A DNA stretch of 64,000 bases from Cumulibacter sp047975195 (GCA_047975195.1 JBKEDB010000036.1:1-64000); one strand, 5' to 3'; numbered from the stretch's first letter, positions 35,135 to 43,859 are shown. The notes: generated from the sequence alone by a model not told the origin. Translations and numbers: made by a program.

Positions 35135-36349
35135 TCAGGCGACCTGACCGTGGTGCGCCGTAGGAAGCAGTAGCGCGACGCATTCGATGTGGTGCGTCAT
35201 CGGGAACACGTCGAACGCGCGAAGTTCGGCCAGTCGCCACCCGTGCTCGGCGAAGAACCCGACGTCGCGGCCCAGGGCCGCCGGGTCGCACGCTACATAA
35301 ACAACCGCACGCGGCTGCCTGGCGCACACAGCCGTGACGAGATCCCGCTTTGCCCCCGCGCGCGGCGGGTCCAGGACGACGACGTCGATCGGGCCCGGGA
35401 CGGCCGCGACCGTCTGCGCGGTGATCGCGGCGCGCTCGATGCTGCATTGCGGCAGGTCCGCCACATTGCGTTGACCGTCGCGGACCGCGCTCGCCGCGCC
35501 CTCGTAGCCAAGCACTCTACCGGTGGCGCCCACCGCCTCAGCCAACCCCGAGGTGAACAGACCGGCACCGCAGAACAGGTCGAGCACTGTCTCACCCGGC
35601 TGGACGGCGGCGTACTGCAGTACCGCGTCGGTGAGCGTGCGCGCGGCGCCCGCATGGACCTGCCAGAATCCACCGGGGTTGACCGTGAAGCGTCGAGTAC
35701 CTACCTGGTGCCGCTGCGCGCCGCCAGCCACAGTGCGTCGGCGGCGGCGTTGATCGACGAGCGTCACAGCGCTTCGCGCGCCCGCACTTGTCTCCACCTC
35801 GATGCTGCGTGTGCCGGGACGAAAACGATCGCGCGCGATCTGAACGTCGGCGCCAGGCGCCGCGATCGCGCAGCTCTCGATCTCGATGACCCGGTCGCTT
35901 CGGTGCGGATGCAGACCGACGACGTCTCCGGCAACGGCGTACTGCATGCGGGTGCGCCAGCCCAGCGGCGACGGCGCGACCTCTTCGACCTGGACCTCGA
36001 CCTCTACCCCGGCAAGCCGTTCGAGCTGTTCGGCCACGACGTCGCCCTTGAGACGGCGCGACGCGGCCGGATCTACATGCTGCCAATCACACCCACCGCA
36101 ACCGCCAGGATGCGCATAGTCGCAGGACGGTTCGACCCGCTCGGCAGAGGCCTGCAGGACCCCGATCGCATCTGCTCGGCAGAATGAACCGCCGCGATCT
36201 TCGGTGACCTCCACCAGCACCCGTTCGCCAGGCAACGTGTGCCGTACGAACACGACTCGACCGAGGTGTCGCGCGACGCAATGTCCACCGTGGGCGACTC
36301 GCTCGACGTCGACTTCGAAGCGCTGTCCGTACCAGTTGGACTTAGTCAT
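35135..36349 (-). CDS. TrmA/RlmD-type RNA (uracil-5-)-methyltransferase
   Basis: 404 residues. An N-terminal TRAM RNA-binding domain (~5-60) is followed by an iron-sulfur cluster segment (CDYAHPGGCGGC, with the fourth Cys near SCAIAAP) and a SAM-dependent methyltransferase domain: LDLFCGAGLFT for SAM, VLDPPRAG, and the nucleophile motif ACDPAALGRD. It methylates C5 of a uridine in rRNA or tRNA; which one cannot be told. It corresponds in position to Rv2689c. ATG 36349 overlaps the upstream permease stop by 8 bp. Confidence 0.92.
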   Translation of the reverse strand: MTKSNWYGQRFEVDVERVAHGGHCVARHLGRVVFVRHTLPGERVLVEVTEDRGGSFCRADAIGVLQASAERVEPSCDYAHPGGCGGCDWQHVDPAASRRLKGDVVAEQLERLAGVEVEVQVEEVAPSPLGWRTRMQYAVAGDVVGLHPHRSDRVIEIESCAIAAPGADVQIARDRFRPGTRSIEVETSAGARSAVTLVDQRRRRRTVAGGAQRHQVGTRRFTVNPGGFWQVHAGAARTLTDAVLQYAAVQPGETVLDLFCGAGLFTSGLAEAVGATGRVLGYEGAASAVRDGQRNVADLPQCSIERAAITAQTVAAVPGPIDVVVLDPPRAGAKRDLVTAVCARQPRAVVYVACDPAALGRDVGFFAEHGWRLAELRAFDVFPMTHHIECVALLLPTAHHGQVA

Positions 36350-38366
36350 CGCGCACCTGAGCCATCGGGCGACCTGCGGAGTCGAATCCTTGCCGCAGGC
36401 TCCCCGGCCGAGCCCACAGCGGCTCCTCCGGGTTCAAGTGCTGCGCGGAATGCAGCTGCCACGGGACGCTGGTTGTCATCACATTAGGCATGAACAGCAG
36501 TCGACTCTTCAGGCGGTACGCACTGCGGTTGTGCAACACCTTCTCCCACCAGCGCCCCACGACGTACTCCGGGATGAAGATCATCACCAGATCGCGGGGC
36601 CCCTCCAGGCGTACCCGCTTGATGTAGTCGATGACCGGTTTGGTGATGTCCCGGAACGGAGATTCGAGCGTTACCAGTGGCATCTGGATGTCCAACTGAT
36701 CCCACTTCTCCTGTAACTTGCGGGTCTCGGTGGCATCGACGCTGACCGTGAGCGCGACCAGCGTGTCCGGCCGCGTCGCTCGGGCGAACGCGAGCGCCCG
36801 CAGCGCAGGCTTGTGCACATTGGAGACCAACACGATGCTGTGCACCCTGCTCGGCAGCACCCGTCCTTCGTCGGGTTGCACGCGCAACTCCTCGGCGACG
36901 TGTCGATAATGCCGCCGGATTCCTTTCATCACGAGAAACAGCGCCCCCATGGCCAATACCGCGATGTAGGCGCCGTGGGTGAACTTGGTCAGGATCACCA
37001 CGACGAGGACGGTTGCCGTTGCGGCGAAACCGATCGTATTAATCGCTCGTGAACGTCGCATCTGACGGCGTACGGCCGGGTCACGTTCGGTTCGTAGATG
37101 GCGCCGCCAATGTCGGATCATGCCGAACTGGCTGATCGTGAACGAGACGAATACCCCGACGATGTACAGCTGGATCAGCCGCGACACGTCGGCGTTGAAG
37201 GCGATCACCAGCACGATCGCTGCGCCAGTGAGCAAGATGATGCCGTTGCTGAACGCCAACCGATCGCCACGTGCGTACAGCTGTCGCGGCAGGTATCGGT
37301 CTTTCGCGAGCACCGAACCCAACACGGGGAATCCGTTGAACGCAGTGTTCGCGGCCAGCACCAGGATGATGGTGGTGAGGAAGGTGACGACGTAGAAACC
37401 GATGCCGCGACCGAATACGGCCTCGGCCACCTGTGCGACCACGGTGTTCTGGCCGGTGACCACCGTGCCGTCCGAGGCGATCAGGGTGCCCGACTCGGGA
37501 TCTACTACCCGAACCCCCGTGGTCATCGCGAGCGTCGTCAGGGTCGCGAACATCGCGACAGCGATGACGCCCATCATCGCCAGCGTGGCGGCCGCATTCT
37601 TCGGCTTTGGCTTCTCGAACGCGGGCACGCCATTGGCGATCGCCTCGGTACCGGTCAGCGCCGTGCAGCCAGCCGCGAACGCGCGCAGCACCAGGAACAC
37701 CAACAGCAGTCCCGTCGGCGACGGCTCGTCCGCGCGCACCACGTACGACGCCGACTCTGCGGTGAGCTCGTCGCCGTTGAGACTGCGCACCAGCGCCCAC
37801 ACCCCCATACCCAGGATGGCGATGACGAACCCATACACCGGGATCGCAAACGTGCGACCTGACTCCCTCGCTCCGCGCAGGTTGACGATCGCGATCAGCA
37901 GGATGAACCCGATCACGATCTCCAGCTTGTATGGGCGCAACGCGTTGAATGCGGACGTGAACTGATCGGCGCCAGAGGAAATCGACACAGCGACCGTCAG
38001 CACATAATCAACGGCGAGTGCGCTAGCGACCGTGAGGCCCGCGTTCTTGCCCACATTGACGGTCGCGACCTCATAGTCACCGCCGCCGCTGGGGTAGGCC
38101 CGAACATTCTGGCGGTACGACGCGACGACCACGGCCATCACGAGGATGACTCCGGCCGCGGCCCACCACGTGAGGTGATAGAGCGCGAGTCCACCGATGG
38201 CCAGCACCAGCATGATCTCTTGCGTGGCGTATGCGACCGAGGACATTGCGTCGCTGGCGAAAATCGGCAGCGCGAGACGTTTGGGTAATAGCGTGTCGCT
38301 TATCGCGTCACTGCGAAACGGTCTGCCCAGCAGTACCCGTTTCGCGATCGAACCAGCGTTAGGCAC
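36342..38366 (-). CDS. KimA-like APC-family permease, probable K+ importer
   Basis: 674 residues with about 12 membrane helices and a ~190-residue cytoplasmic C-terminal domain. Blocks match Bacillus KimA (YdaO) as I remember it: LALPIFASDAMSSVAYATQE, YRQNVRAYPSGGGDYEV, VDYVLTVAVSISSGADQ, GCTALTGTEAIANGVPAF and RGDRLAFSNGII, and a tail ending in HNRSAYRLKSRLLF. KimA imports K+ with protons, so the substrate is inferred as K+. It lies divergent from two TrkA-type genes. GTG 38366 is preferred because TACTGT ends 6 bases upstream; GTG 38372 is two codons longer. Confidence 0.88.
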   Translation of the reverse strand: MPNAGSIAKRVLLGRPFRSDAISDTLLPKRLALPIFASDAMSSVAYATQEIMLVLAIGGLALYHLTWWAAAGVILVMAVVVASYRQNVRAYPSGGGDYEVATVNVGKNAGLTVASALAVDYVLTVAVSISSGADQFTSAFNALRPYKLEIVIGFILLIAIVNLRGARESGRTFAIPVYGFVIAILGMGVWALVRSLNGDELTAESASYVVRADEPSPTGLLLVFLVLRAFAAGCTALTGTEAIANGVPAFEKPKPKNAAATLAMMGVIAVAMFATLTTLAMTTGVRVVDPESGTLIASDGTVVTGQNTVVAQVAEAVFGRGIGFYVVTFLTTIILVLAANTAFNGFPVLGSVLAKDRYLPRQLYARGDRLAFSNGIILLTGAAIVLVIAFNADVSRLIQLYIVGVFVSFTISQFGMIRHWRRHLRTERDPAVRRQMRRSRAINTIGFAATATVLVVVILTKFTHGAYIAVLAMGALFLVMKGIRRHYRHVAEELRVQPDEGRVLPSRVHSIVLVSNVHKPALRALAFARATRPDTLVALTVSVDATETRKLQEKWDQLDIQMPLVTLESPFRDITKPVIDYIKRVRLEGPRDLVMIFIPEYVVGRWWEKVLHNRSAYRLKSRLLFMPNVMTTSVPWQLHSAQHLNPEEPLWARPGSLRQGFDSAGRPMAQVRDD

Positions 38367-38372
38367 ACGCAC

Positions 38373-38378
38373 ACAGTA
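38373..38378 (-). promoter_or_regulatory. -10 element, leaderless permease promoter
   Basis: TACTGT on the minus strand; +1 would fall on GTG 38366. Further into the gap, TAGCGTGCGT (38411-38420) and ACACGCGCTA (38425-38434) form an imperfect inverted repeat (8 of 10 pairs) between the permease and ceoB, a possible operator. Confidence 0.45.
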
Positions 38379-38476
38379 CTCGCGCCGCAGCCTTGGTTAC
38401 GCCATCTGTATAGCGTGCGTTCGCACACGCGCTACCGTTACGTGAATTACCGCATCGGCGTTGATGGGAGCGTGGC

Positions 38477-39142
38477 GTGCACATCGTCATCATGGGCTGC
38501 GGCCGGGTGGGCACAGCCCTCGCGCGCAGGCTGGACGAACTCGGGCATTCGGTCGCCGTGATCGATCAGAATGCGGAGGCGTTCCGCAGGCTTGGTGGTC
38601 GGTTCCGCGGCGCTCAGATCAAAGGCAACGGGTACGACCGTCGCACTCTCGCCGAGGCGGGGATCACGAAGGCAGATGCATTCGCTGCGGTGTCTTCCGG
38701 AGACAACTCCAACATCATTTCCGCACGCGTTGCCCGCGAGATATTCGGCGTCCGACACGTCGTTGCCCGTATCTACGATTCGAAGCGCGCCGAGGTATAC
38801 GCACGGCTGGGCATCCCCACGGTCGCCACCGTCCCGTGGACCGCCGACCGGCTCTTCAGCGAACTTATGGCGCAGTCCAGCGAGCAGGTGTGGCGGGACC
38901 CGACCGGAGGCGTTGGGCTGTCCCGGATCGCGTTCGACGATGGTTGGGTCGGGCGTCGGGTGATCGAGTTTGAAGACCAGACGAATGTCCGCGCGGCATT
39001 CATCACGCGATTCGGAAAGGCATTCGTGCCGACCCGATCGACTGTTCTGCAGCATGAGGACACGCTCTATGGGCTGATCAACAACGAGAACCAGCGGCAG
39101 GCCCTTCAAGCCGCGCTGAGCGCACCGGAGGCAAACGAATAA
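38477..39142 (+). CDS. ceoB: TrkA-family potassium regulator, CeoB
   Basis: 221 residues: a TrkA-N/RCK Rossmann domain with the nucleotide motif MGCGRVGTALARRLDELGH and a TrkA-C domain in the last ~80 residues. Such proteins bind NAD(H) or nucleotides and gate potassium transporters. GTG 38477 has GGGAG about 7 bases upstream. The stop and the next start overlap (TAATG). Position and pairing match M. tuberculosis ceoB (Rv2691). No TrkH/TrkG channel gene is visible in the window. Confidence 0.92.
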   Translation: MHIVIMGCGRVGTALARRLDELGHSVAVIDQNAEAFRRLGGRFRGAQIKGNGYDRRTLAEAGITKADAFAAVSSGDNSNIISARVAREIFGVRHVVARIYDSKRAEVYARLGIPTVATVPWTADRLFSELMAQSSEQVWRDPTGGVGLSRIAFDDGWVGRRVIEFEDQTNVRAAFITRFGKAFVPTRSTVLQHEDTLYGLINNENQRQALQAALSAPEANE

Positions 39143-39810
39143 TGCGAGTGGCTATCGCCGGCGCCGGCGCGGTTGGACGCTCGATCGCGTTGGAGTTGAC
39201 TGGATACGGGCACAAGGTCTTGCTGATCGAGCGCGATGCATCACGTATCGATCCAGAACAAGTGCCGGACGCCGAATGGGTACATGCCGATGCCTGCGAA
39301 CTATCGGTGCTCGAAGAGATCGAGGTGCAGCGCTGCCCCGTAGTGATCGCCGCGACCGGTGACGACAAGGTCAACCTTGTCGTGTCACTGCTCTCGAAGA
39401 CCGAGTTCGGTGTCGGCCGCGTGGTCGCCCGAATCAACGATCCAACAAACGAGTGGCTGTTCAACGAGGCGTGGGGCGTCGACATCGCGGTATCGACGCC
39501 GCGCGTGCTCGCCGCGCTGGTGGAAGAAGCGGTCACCGTCGGCGACCTGGTGCGCATCATGCGCTTCCGCTCGGGCGAGACGAATCTGGTCGAGATCACC
39601 CTCGGCTCCGATCATCCGCTGGTCGGCAGTGCGGTGCGCAGTTTGCAATTACCGCGCGACACGGCGCTGGTGACCATTCTGCGCGGCGATCGGGTGATCG
39701 TGCCCGTGCCGGACGAGCCCTTGGAAGCCGACGATGAACTCCTCTTCGTGGCAAATGAATCGGCCGAGGATGACCTGCGAGCCCTGATGTCGCAGCGTCG
39801 ACGCGCATAA
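39142..39810 (+). CDS. ceoC: TrkA-family potassium regulator, CeoC
   Basis: 222 residues with TrkA-N motif AGAGAVGRSIALELTGYGH and TrkA-C domain (VEITLGSDHPLVGS to the end). It forms a pair with CeoB, sharing one base (TAATG), and the two probably assemble as a hetero-complex. Its proximity to the divergent KimA-like permease suggests joint control of potassium uptake. Confidence 0.92.
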   Translation: MRVAIAGAGAVGRSIALELTGYGHKVLLIERDASRIDPEQVPDAEWVHADACELSVLEEIEVQRCPVVIAATGDDKVNLVVSLLSKTEFGVGRVVARINDPTNEWLFNEAWGVDIAVSTPRVLAALVEEAVTVGDLVRIMRFRSGETNLVEITLGSDHPLVGSAVRSLQLPRDTALVTILRGDRVIVPVPDEPLEADDELLFVANESAEDDLRALMSQRRRA

Positions 39811-39823
39811 CGCGCACCGGGCG

Positions 39824-40522
39824 TTAGCGTTCGTTACGGTCAGCGGCCGATCGGTTGGCGAGCGCGCCGAGCCTGGGCAGGCCTTTCTGGCCGGTCGCCT
39901 TGGACGCAATGAGGTAGGTCATCACGACAAGAACCGCGGTGAGTGGGTAGCCCATCGCGATGCGTACCGCCCCCAGTCCGGACGTACTATCGGAAAGGTA
40001 GAGCCAGCCTTCGATGATGAAACGCAGTACGAAAGCGCCGGCCCACGCTGCGGTGAGCCAACCGAAAATTCTGACCAGGTAACTGTTCTCGCGCCAGGAC
40101 CCTTCAATGGGGCTGAAGAAGTTCCACACGTAGCCGGCCAGCGGCCGACGCAACGCAATAGTCACCAGCAACGCCAGCGCGACCACCGCCGAGCGGATGA
40201 TCCCGAACAGGAAGAAGTCCTTCGCCTCACCGGTCTGCTTGGCGATGAAGATGCAGATCGCTAGCCCGATCAGTCCGGAGAAGGCCTGCTGGAGTCCTTT
40301 TCGAGTGACGAGCCGGATCCCGAACACCAGAACGCCAGCGGCGACTCCCGCCCAGATCGCCGGATTCAAGCCACCGATCGCGTTGGCGACGATGAATGCC
40401 AACGACGGCAGCGCGGCATCAACAAAGCCACGCCACCCGCCGAGGGACTCCAGCACCATGTCCCGGATGGTTGGGTCCTCTGTCGGCCCGTTCGCTGCGG
40501 GCACGGTGTCCTCGGATGTCAT
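39824..40522 (-). CDS. DUF3159 integral membrane protein
   Basis: 232 residues with five to six membrane helices (FVDAALPSLAFIVANAIGG, AIWAGVAAGVLVFGIRLV and others) and a polar N-terminus. It matches actinobacterial DUF3159 (Rv2693c position). Function unknown. ATG 40522 overlaps the OB-fold gene stop (ATGA). It is the last gene of the dut? - DUF3710 - OB - DUF3159 minus-strand run. Confidence 0.85.
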   Translation of the reverse strand: MTSEDTVPAANGPTEDPTIRDMVLESLGGWRGFVDAALPSLAFIVANAIGGLNPAIWAGVAAGVLVFGIRLVTRKGLQQAFSGLIGLAICIFIAKQTGEAKDFFLFGIIRSAVVALALLVTIALRRPLAGYVWNFFSPIEGSWRENSYLVRIFGWLTAAWAGAFVLRFIIEGWLYLSDSTSGLGAVRIAMGYPLTAVLVVMTYLIASKATGQKGLPRLGALANRSAADRNER

Positions 40523-40923
40523 CCGCGCTGAAGTTCGTACCACGGGTTATAAATGGTCCGCTCACCGTCACGCAGCGCGACCCGACCCTGGACTTTAACT
40601 GACCGCCCGGGCTCGATTCCCGGGATCCGCCGCCGCCCCAACCACACCAGTTGCAGGGCGCCGCTTCCGTCGTACAGTTCGGCGGTCAACGCGGGCGCGT
40701 TCTCACTCGGGGTGTAGATCACCGATCGCAGCCGGCCTGCGGCAAGCACCCGCTCCCCGGGTTCGGCTCGTGAGCAGGAACACGCGCCCTGCCGTGCGCT
40801 GTTGAGCGCCAGAACTTCCGCGTCAAGTTCGTCGTCATCGCTGGTGATCCGCCGCAACAACTTTGCGATGAACGAACGCGGTTTCGCGTTGTGCCGCGAA
40901 TTGGTCGATACCGAACTCGTCAT
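40519..40923 (-). CDS. OB-fold nucleic-acid-binding protein
   Basis: 134 residues: a charged N-terminal part, then an OB-fold (~50-134) with AGRLRSVIYTP, ALTAELYDGSGALQLVWLG, GRSVKVQGRVALRDGERTIYNPWYEL, as in RecG/tRNA-anticodon wedge-type OB domains. It overlaps both neighbours by ATGA. Equivalent to the Rv2694c position. It probably binds nucleic acid; no partner is known. Confidence 0.85.
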   Translation of the reverse strand: MTSSVSTNSRHNAKPRSFIAKLLRRITSDDDELDAEVLALNSARQGACSCSRAEPGERVLAAGRLRSVIYTPSENAPALTAELYDGSGALQLVWLGRRRIPGIEPGRSVKVQGRVALRDGERTIYNPWYELQRG

Positions 40924-41645
40924 GTGTCACCAGCTTGCTGACCGGTCGCCTGTCCCGACTTCTGCGCGGCAGCCCTGGCCTGCGCCTGGGCAACCGCCTT
41001 GGCCCGCGCGTCAGCGGACGCCTGTTCGACCTGGGCCGCCAGCGCGGCAGGCAATCGCAATGTGATGGGCTCGCGCACCGGTTTCGGGTCGGTACCGCGG
41101 TCGACGACGATGCCTCGGAACACGTCGAGGAACGGCGCGCAGGCCTCCTCGTCGTGGGCTGCGCCGCCGGCGATCAACGCGCGCAGGAACCACCGCGGGC
41201 CGTCGACTCCGATAAACCGAGCGGCTTGCTTACCATTCGGCGTCTTCAGCGTCGCGATCAGCGTCGGACCGAACTCGTCCTCGCGTTCACTCACCTCACC
41301 GCCGCTGCGTTCGATCTCGGCGACAATGTCACCGCGGATCATCTCCCATGCGCCGCCCGAGCGGGGCGCAGCAAACACGCCGAGCTGCATGATCGTGCCG
41401 GCGCGCAACAACGACACTCCGTTCAGCTCGCCGGACTTCGCCATTTCCAGGCGGACTTCGAACCCTGGGGTGACCTTAATTTTGAGCGCGCCAAAGTCCA
41501 TGTAGGACCCGAGTTCGCCAGGCGCGTCGACGATGTCGTACGGCCCAGCGGTCACCTCGTCCGTGACGGACTCATGCGCGGTGACCTCGGGCGGAACGCC
41601 ACGCTCACGCAACGCGCGGTCGATCTTGTTTCGACGTCCGAACAT
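40920..41645 (-). CDS. DUF3710 family protein
   Basis: 241 residues, soluble, with a C-terminal Ala/Gln/Lys-rich helix (AKAVAQAQARAAAQKSGQ). It matches actinobacterial DUF3710 (Rv2696c position). Function unknown. ATG 41645 begins the conserved MFGRR; a TTG at 41654 is an attractive alternative because AGGAG sits 4 bases before it and 13 before the ATG. It precedes the OB-fold gene with ATGA overlap and follows dut by 28 bp. Confidence 0.85.
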   Translation of the reverse strand: MFGRRNKIDRALRERGVPPEVTAHESVTDEVTAGPYDIVDAPGELGSYMDFGALKIKVTPGFEVRLEMAKSGELNGVSLLRAGTIMQLGVFAAPRSGGAWEMIRGDIVAEIERSGGEVSEREDEFGPTLIATLKTPNGKQAARFIGVDGPRWFLRALIAGGAAHDEEACAPFLDVFRGIVVDRGTDPKPVREPITLRLPAALAAQVEQASADARAKAVAQAQARAAAQKSGQATGQQAGDT

Positions 41646-41673
41646 TTTCGCCAAGGTGCTCCTGTCGTGGTGG

Positions 41674-42114
41674 TCAGCGGCCGGTCGAGCCGTGACCGGC
41701 CTCTGCGCGGTCCGTGTCGTCGAGTACATCGACAACCTCGAAGCGAACTCGTTCTACCCGCTGCACCAGCAGTTGGGCGGCTCGCTCCCCCTGCTTCAAG
41801 GTTACGGCGTGCACGGGGTCGGTGTTGATGAGGTTGAGCATGATTTCGCCGCGGTAGCCGGCGTCGATGACACCCGGCGCGTTCACGATACTCAGCCCAT
41901 GGCGGTGCGCGAGTCCGGAGCGCGGATGCACGAGCCCTACGAACCCGTCCGGAAGCGCCAGCGCGAGTCCCGTGCCGACCAGTGCGCGTTGGCCCGGTGC
42001 CAGGGTGACGTCTGTGCGCACGCGCAGGTCGGCTCCCGCATCTGAGGAATGCGCGTAACTCGGCGGTGTGGCGCGCTCATCAAGTAATCGGATTGGCACT
42101 CGCAGTTCGGACAC
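41674..42114 (-). CDS. dut: dUTP diphosphatase
   Basis: 146 residues. Dut hydrolyses dUTP to dUMP, limiting uracil in DNA and feeding thymidylate synthesis. The five trimeric dUTPase motifs are seen: SDAGADL, HPRSGLAHRHGL, GVIDAGYRGEI (catalytic Asp), GERAAQLL and C-terminal RAEAGHGSTGR. GTG 42114 fits the family N-terminus (SELRVPIRLLDE) and has TAGCCT 7 bases upstream. The longer frame to 42153 would overlap the divergent DUF3093 gene. Confidence 0.95.
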   Translation of the reverse strand: MSELRVPIRLLDERATPPSYAHSSDAGADLRVRTDVTLAPGQRALVGTGLALALPDGFVGLVHPRSGLAHRHGLSIVNAPGVIDAGYRGEIMLNLINTDPVHAVTLKQGERAAQLLVQRVERVRFEVVDVLDDTDRAEAGHGSTGR

Positions 42115-42121
42115 CCGACGG

Positions 42122-42131
42122 AGGCTACCCT
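42122..42131. promoter_or_regulatory. Overlapping divergent -10 elements for dut and DUF3093
   Basis: The gap between the two start codons is 23 bp. TAGCCT (minus strand, 42127-42122) lies 7 bases before dut GTG, and TACCCT (plus, 42126-42131) lies 6 bases before the DUF3093 ATG; they share two bases. Both transcripts should be leaderless, and polymerases could not occupy both sites at once. Confidence 0.6.
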
Positions 42132-42137
42132 TGACCA

Positions 42138-42614
42138 ATGTCCGCCGCATCATCGCCCACCAATCCGCCGACGTACTCCGAGCGCCTCTACATGCCGATC
42201 GGCTGGTGGGCGGGCGCCCTGGTGATGACGGTGGTGCTGGAGTTGCAGGTGTGGATGTACCTGCCGATCCACCCGGCGATCACGCTCTCGGTACCGGTCT
42301 TGCTGGTCTCTGCGCTGCTGGCATCGGCGGGACTTACCAAGATCGAAGTCACCAAGGATGTCGTGCGCATCGGCAAGTTCTCGCTACCATGCCGCCAGAT
42401 CGCCAGCGTCGAAGAACTCGATCAACGCAATACGCGTCGAGCAGCGGGGGTCGGCGGCGACCCCGCTGCGGTCACTCTTCTGCGACCGTGGGTCCAATCG
42501 GCGTCCAAGGTGGTGTGCGTCGGCGACGAACCGCCATACGCGCTGGTGAGCACCCGACACCCGGAAAAGTTTTCAGCCGCCGTCGTCGCGTGTGCGACAG
42601 CGGCGGCTGAGTAG
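42138..42614 (+). CDS. DUF3093 membrane protein
   Basis: 158 residues: two membrane helices near the N-terminus (about 23-42 and 46-66), then a soluble domain (ITKIEVTKDVVRIGKFSLP-like, PH-like pattern) with conserved Arg-Pro-Trp-Val. Matches actinobacterial DUF3093 (Rv2698 position). Function unknown. Leaderless start from the overlapping promoter shared with dut. Confidence 0.85.
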   Translation: MSAASSPTNPPTYSERLYMPIGWWAGALVMTVVLELQVWMYLPIHPAITLSVPVLLVSALLASAGLTKIEVTKDVVRIGKFSLPCRQIASVEELDQRNTRRAAGVGGDPAAVTLLRPWVQSASKVVCVGDEPPYALVSTRHPEKFSAAVVACATAAAE

Positions 42615-42631
42615 GTGGCCAGCTTCGGCTG

Positions 42632-42931
42632 TTATGCCGCGCAATCGCGGCAGATCAGTTGGTTCTTCTTCTCGACGGCGAGGCGCGAGCGGTGCTGTAC
42701 GAGGAAGCAGCTGCTGCAGGTGAACTCGTCGGACTGCTTCGGCACGACGGTCACCGTCAACTCTTCAGCAGACAGGTCCGCGCCGGGTAGTTCGACCGGC
42801 TCGAGATCGGAGTCATCGACGTCGATCGCCGATGACTGATTCTCAGCGCGGCGGGCTTTGAGCTCCTCGAGCGAATCTTCTCCGAGATCATCGGATTCGT
42901 TGCGTCGAGGGGCGTCGTAGTCAGTTGCCAT
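42632..42931 (-). CDS. DUF4193 zinc-ribbon protein
   Basis: 99 residues. The acidic N-terminal half (SDDLGEDSLEELKARR) is followed by a zinc-ribbon-like C-terminus with CSSC and CRDC pairs around QHRSRLAVEKK. Matches DUF4193 (Rv2699c position), small conserved actinobacterial proteins of unknown role. ATG 42931; upstream GGAGATGTCTCC forms a short inverted repeat at 42938-42949. Convergent with DUF3093 with a 17-bp gap. Confidence 0.9.
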   Translation of the reverse strand: MATDYDAPRRNESDDLGEDSLEELKARRAENQSSAIDVDDSDLEPVELPGADLSAEELTVTVVPKQSDEFTCSSCFLVQHRSRLAVEKKNQLICRDCAA

Positions 42932-43185
42932 TTCTGGGAGACATCTCCTGGTGGTTGTGGGGGCGCGGTGTTGGCTACGCGAGGTCACAGTATGTCGCGA
43001 AGTCGGAGCGGGTCGGTCAGGCACCGGTCGGCTTCAGAAACAGGCTCTGACCGCGCGAGGGTACACCACCGACTCCCGGTCCGCCAGCGCATGGTGCGAT
43101 AACGCGTGTCGGTCGCTACTTGTTCCCGCTGAGCGGGCAGAATAGGACGGCATCAGAACGCGCGCCCAATCAGTCAGGAGTACTA
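42932..43185. other. 254-bp divergent intergenic region, DUF4193/cei
   Basis: The largest gap here. On the minus strand TACTGT (42992-42987) could be a -10 for DUF4193 with a ~50-base leader. The GGAGA/TCTCC inverted repeat lies close to the DUF4193 start. AGGAG (43176-43180) serves cei. No further gene or RNA was recognised. Confidence 0.5.
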
Positions 43186-43839
43186 GTGAGCGAGTCCAAG
43201 GCACCCCGTCGCCCGGGCGGTCGCAGGCCTATTCCACCGCTCATTTTCTTGATTGTGCTGGCCGTTCTAGCCGTAGGCGTCTGGTGGCAGGTTATTCGCA
43301 AGAACGATGAACAGGTCGCGAAACAGTCAGCGCCGTGCACGATGACGGCTTCTGAGGAAGAGTTGGCTGAGCTGAAGGATCTGGGCAAGATTCAGGTCGT
43401 CGTACTCAACGGTACCGACCAGACCGGGTTGGCGGCGTCGATCGAGTCCGAACTGACGGGGCGCGGTTTCACTGTCACCGAGGTCGGAAATGCCGACGAC
43501 GGCACTTACAGCACAGCTGGGACTATCCGGTATGGAACCGGCAGCAAATTCCAGGCAGATCTAGTCGCTGCGAACTTTCCCGACTTCGATGTTGACCGCT
43601 CCAACCACATCACCGACGGCACGATCCATGTGATCGCAGGTACTGCGTACAACGGCATCGCCGATGCGAATCAATCGACCCAGACGATCGACAAGTTGGT
43701 CGCCGCTGAAGGCAAAGTCCAGGCCGGTTGTCCCGCATCCGATGGCGCCGAGGCTGACACCGCCGAGGAGGGCGCGGACGGTTCCGGGGAATCCTCTCAG
43801 GCCTCCGACGGCACACAGCCGGCCGATGACGGCAGTTAA
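43186..43839 (+). CDS. cei: Cei-type envelope integrity protein (LytR C-terminal domain)
   Basis: 217 residues. A short basic cytoplasmic N-terminus, one membrane helix (~18-37), and an extracytoplasmic LytR_cpsA_psr C-terminal (DUF/LytR_C) domain at ~68-165 (IQVVVLNGTDQTGLAASIESEL ... VHVIAGTAYN-like). Cys51 and a Cys near 181 could form a disulfide. The tail is acidic and Ser/Asp/Glu-rich. In M. tuberculosis the Rv2700 homologue Cei supports envelope integrity and virulence. GTG 43186 with AGGAG 5 bases upstream. Confidence 0.88.
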   Translation: MSESKAPRRPGGRRPIPPLIFLIVLAVLAVGVWWQVIRKNDEQVAKQSAPCTMTASEEELAELKDLGKIQVVVLNGTDQTGLAASIESELTGRGFTVTEVGNADDGTYSTAGTIRYGTGSKFQADLVAANFPDFDVDRSNHITDGTIHVIAGTAYNGIADANQSTQTIDKLVAAEGKVQAGCPASDGAEADTAEEGADGSGESSQASDGTQPADDGS

Positions 43840-43859
43840 CTCGGCTACAGCCCTCACCG

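Noticed and set aside
35189..36187. 332-codon open frame on the plus strand opposite the RNA methyltransferase
   Set aside because: It lies wholly inside a well-conserved gene on the other strand. Long antisense frames are expected in GC-rich coding DNA, and its translation shows no domain.
38411..38434. Potassium- or c-di-AMP-responsive riboswitch before the permease or ceoB
   Set aside because: The permease transcript appears leaderless and the gap is too short for a ydaO-type aptamer; only an imperfect inverted repeat is present.
42115..42153. Longer dut starting at 42153
   Set aside because: It would overlap the divergent DUF3093 start; homology and the -10 element favour GTG 42114.
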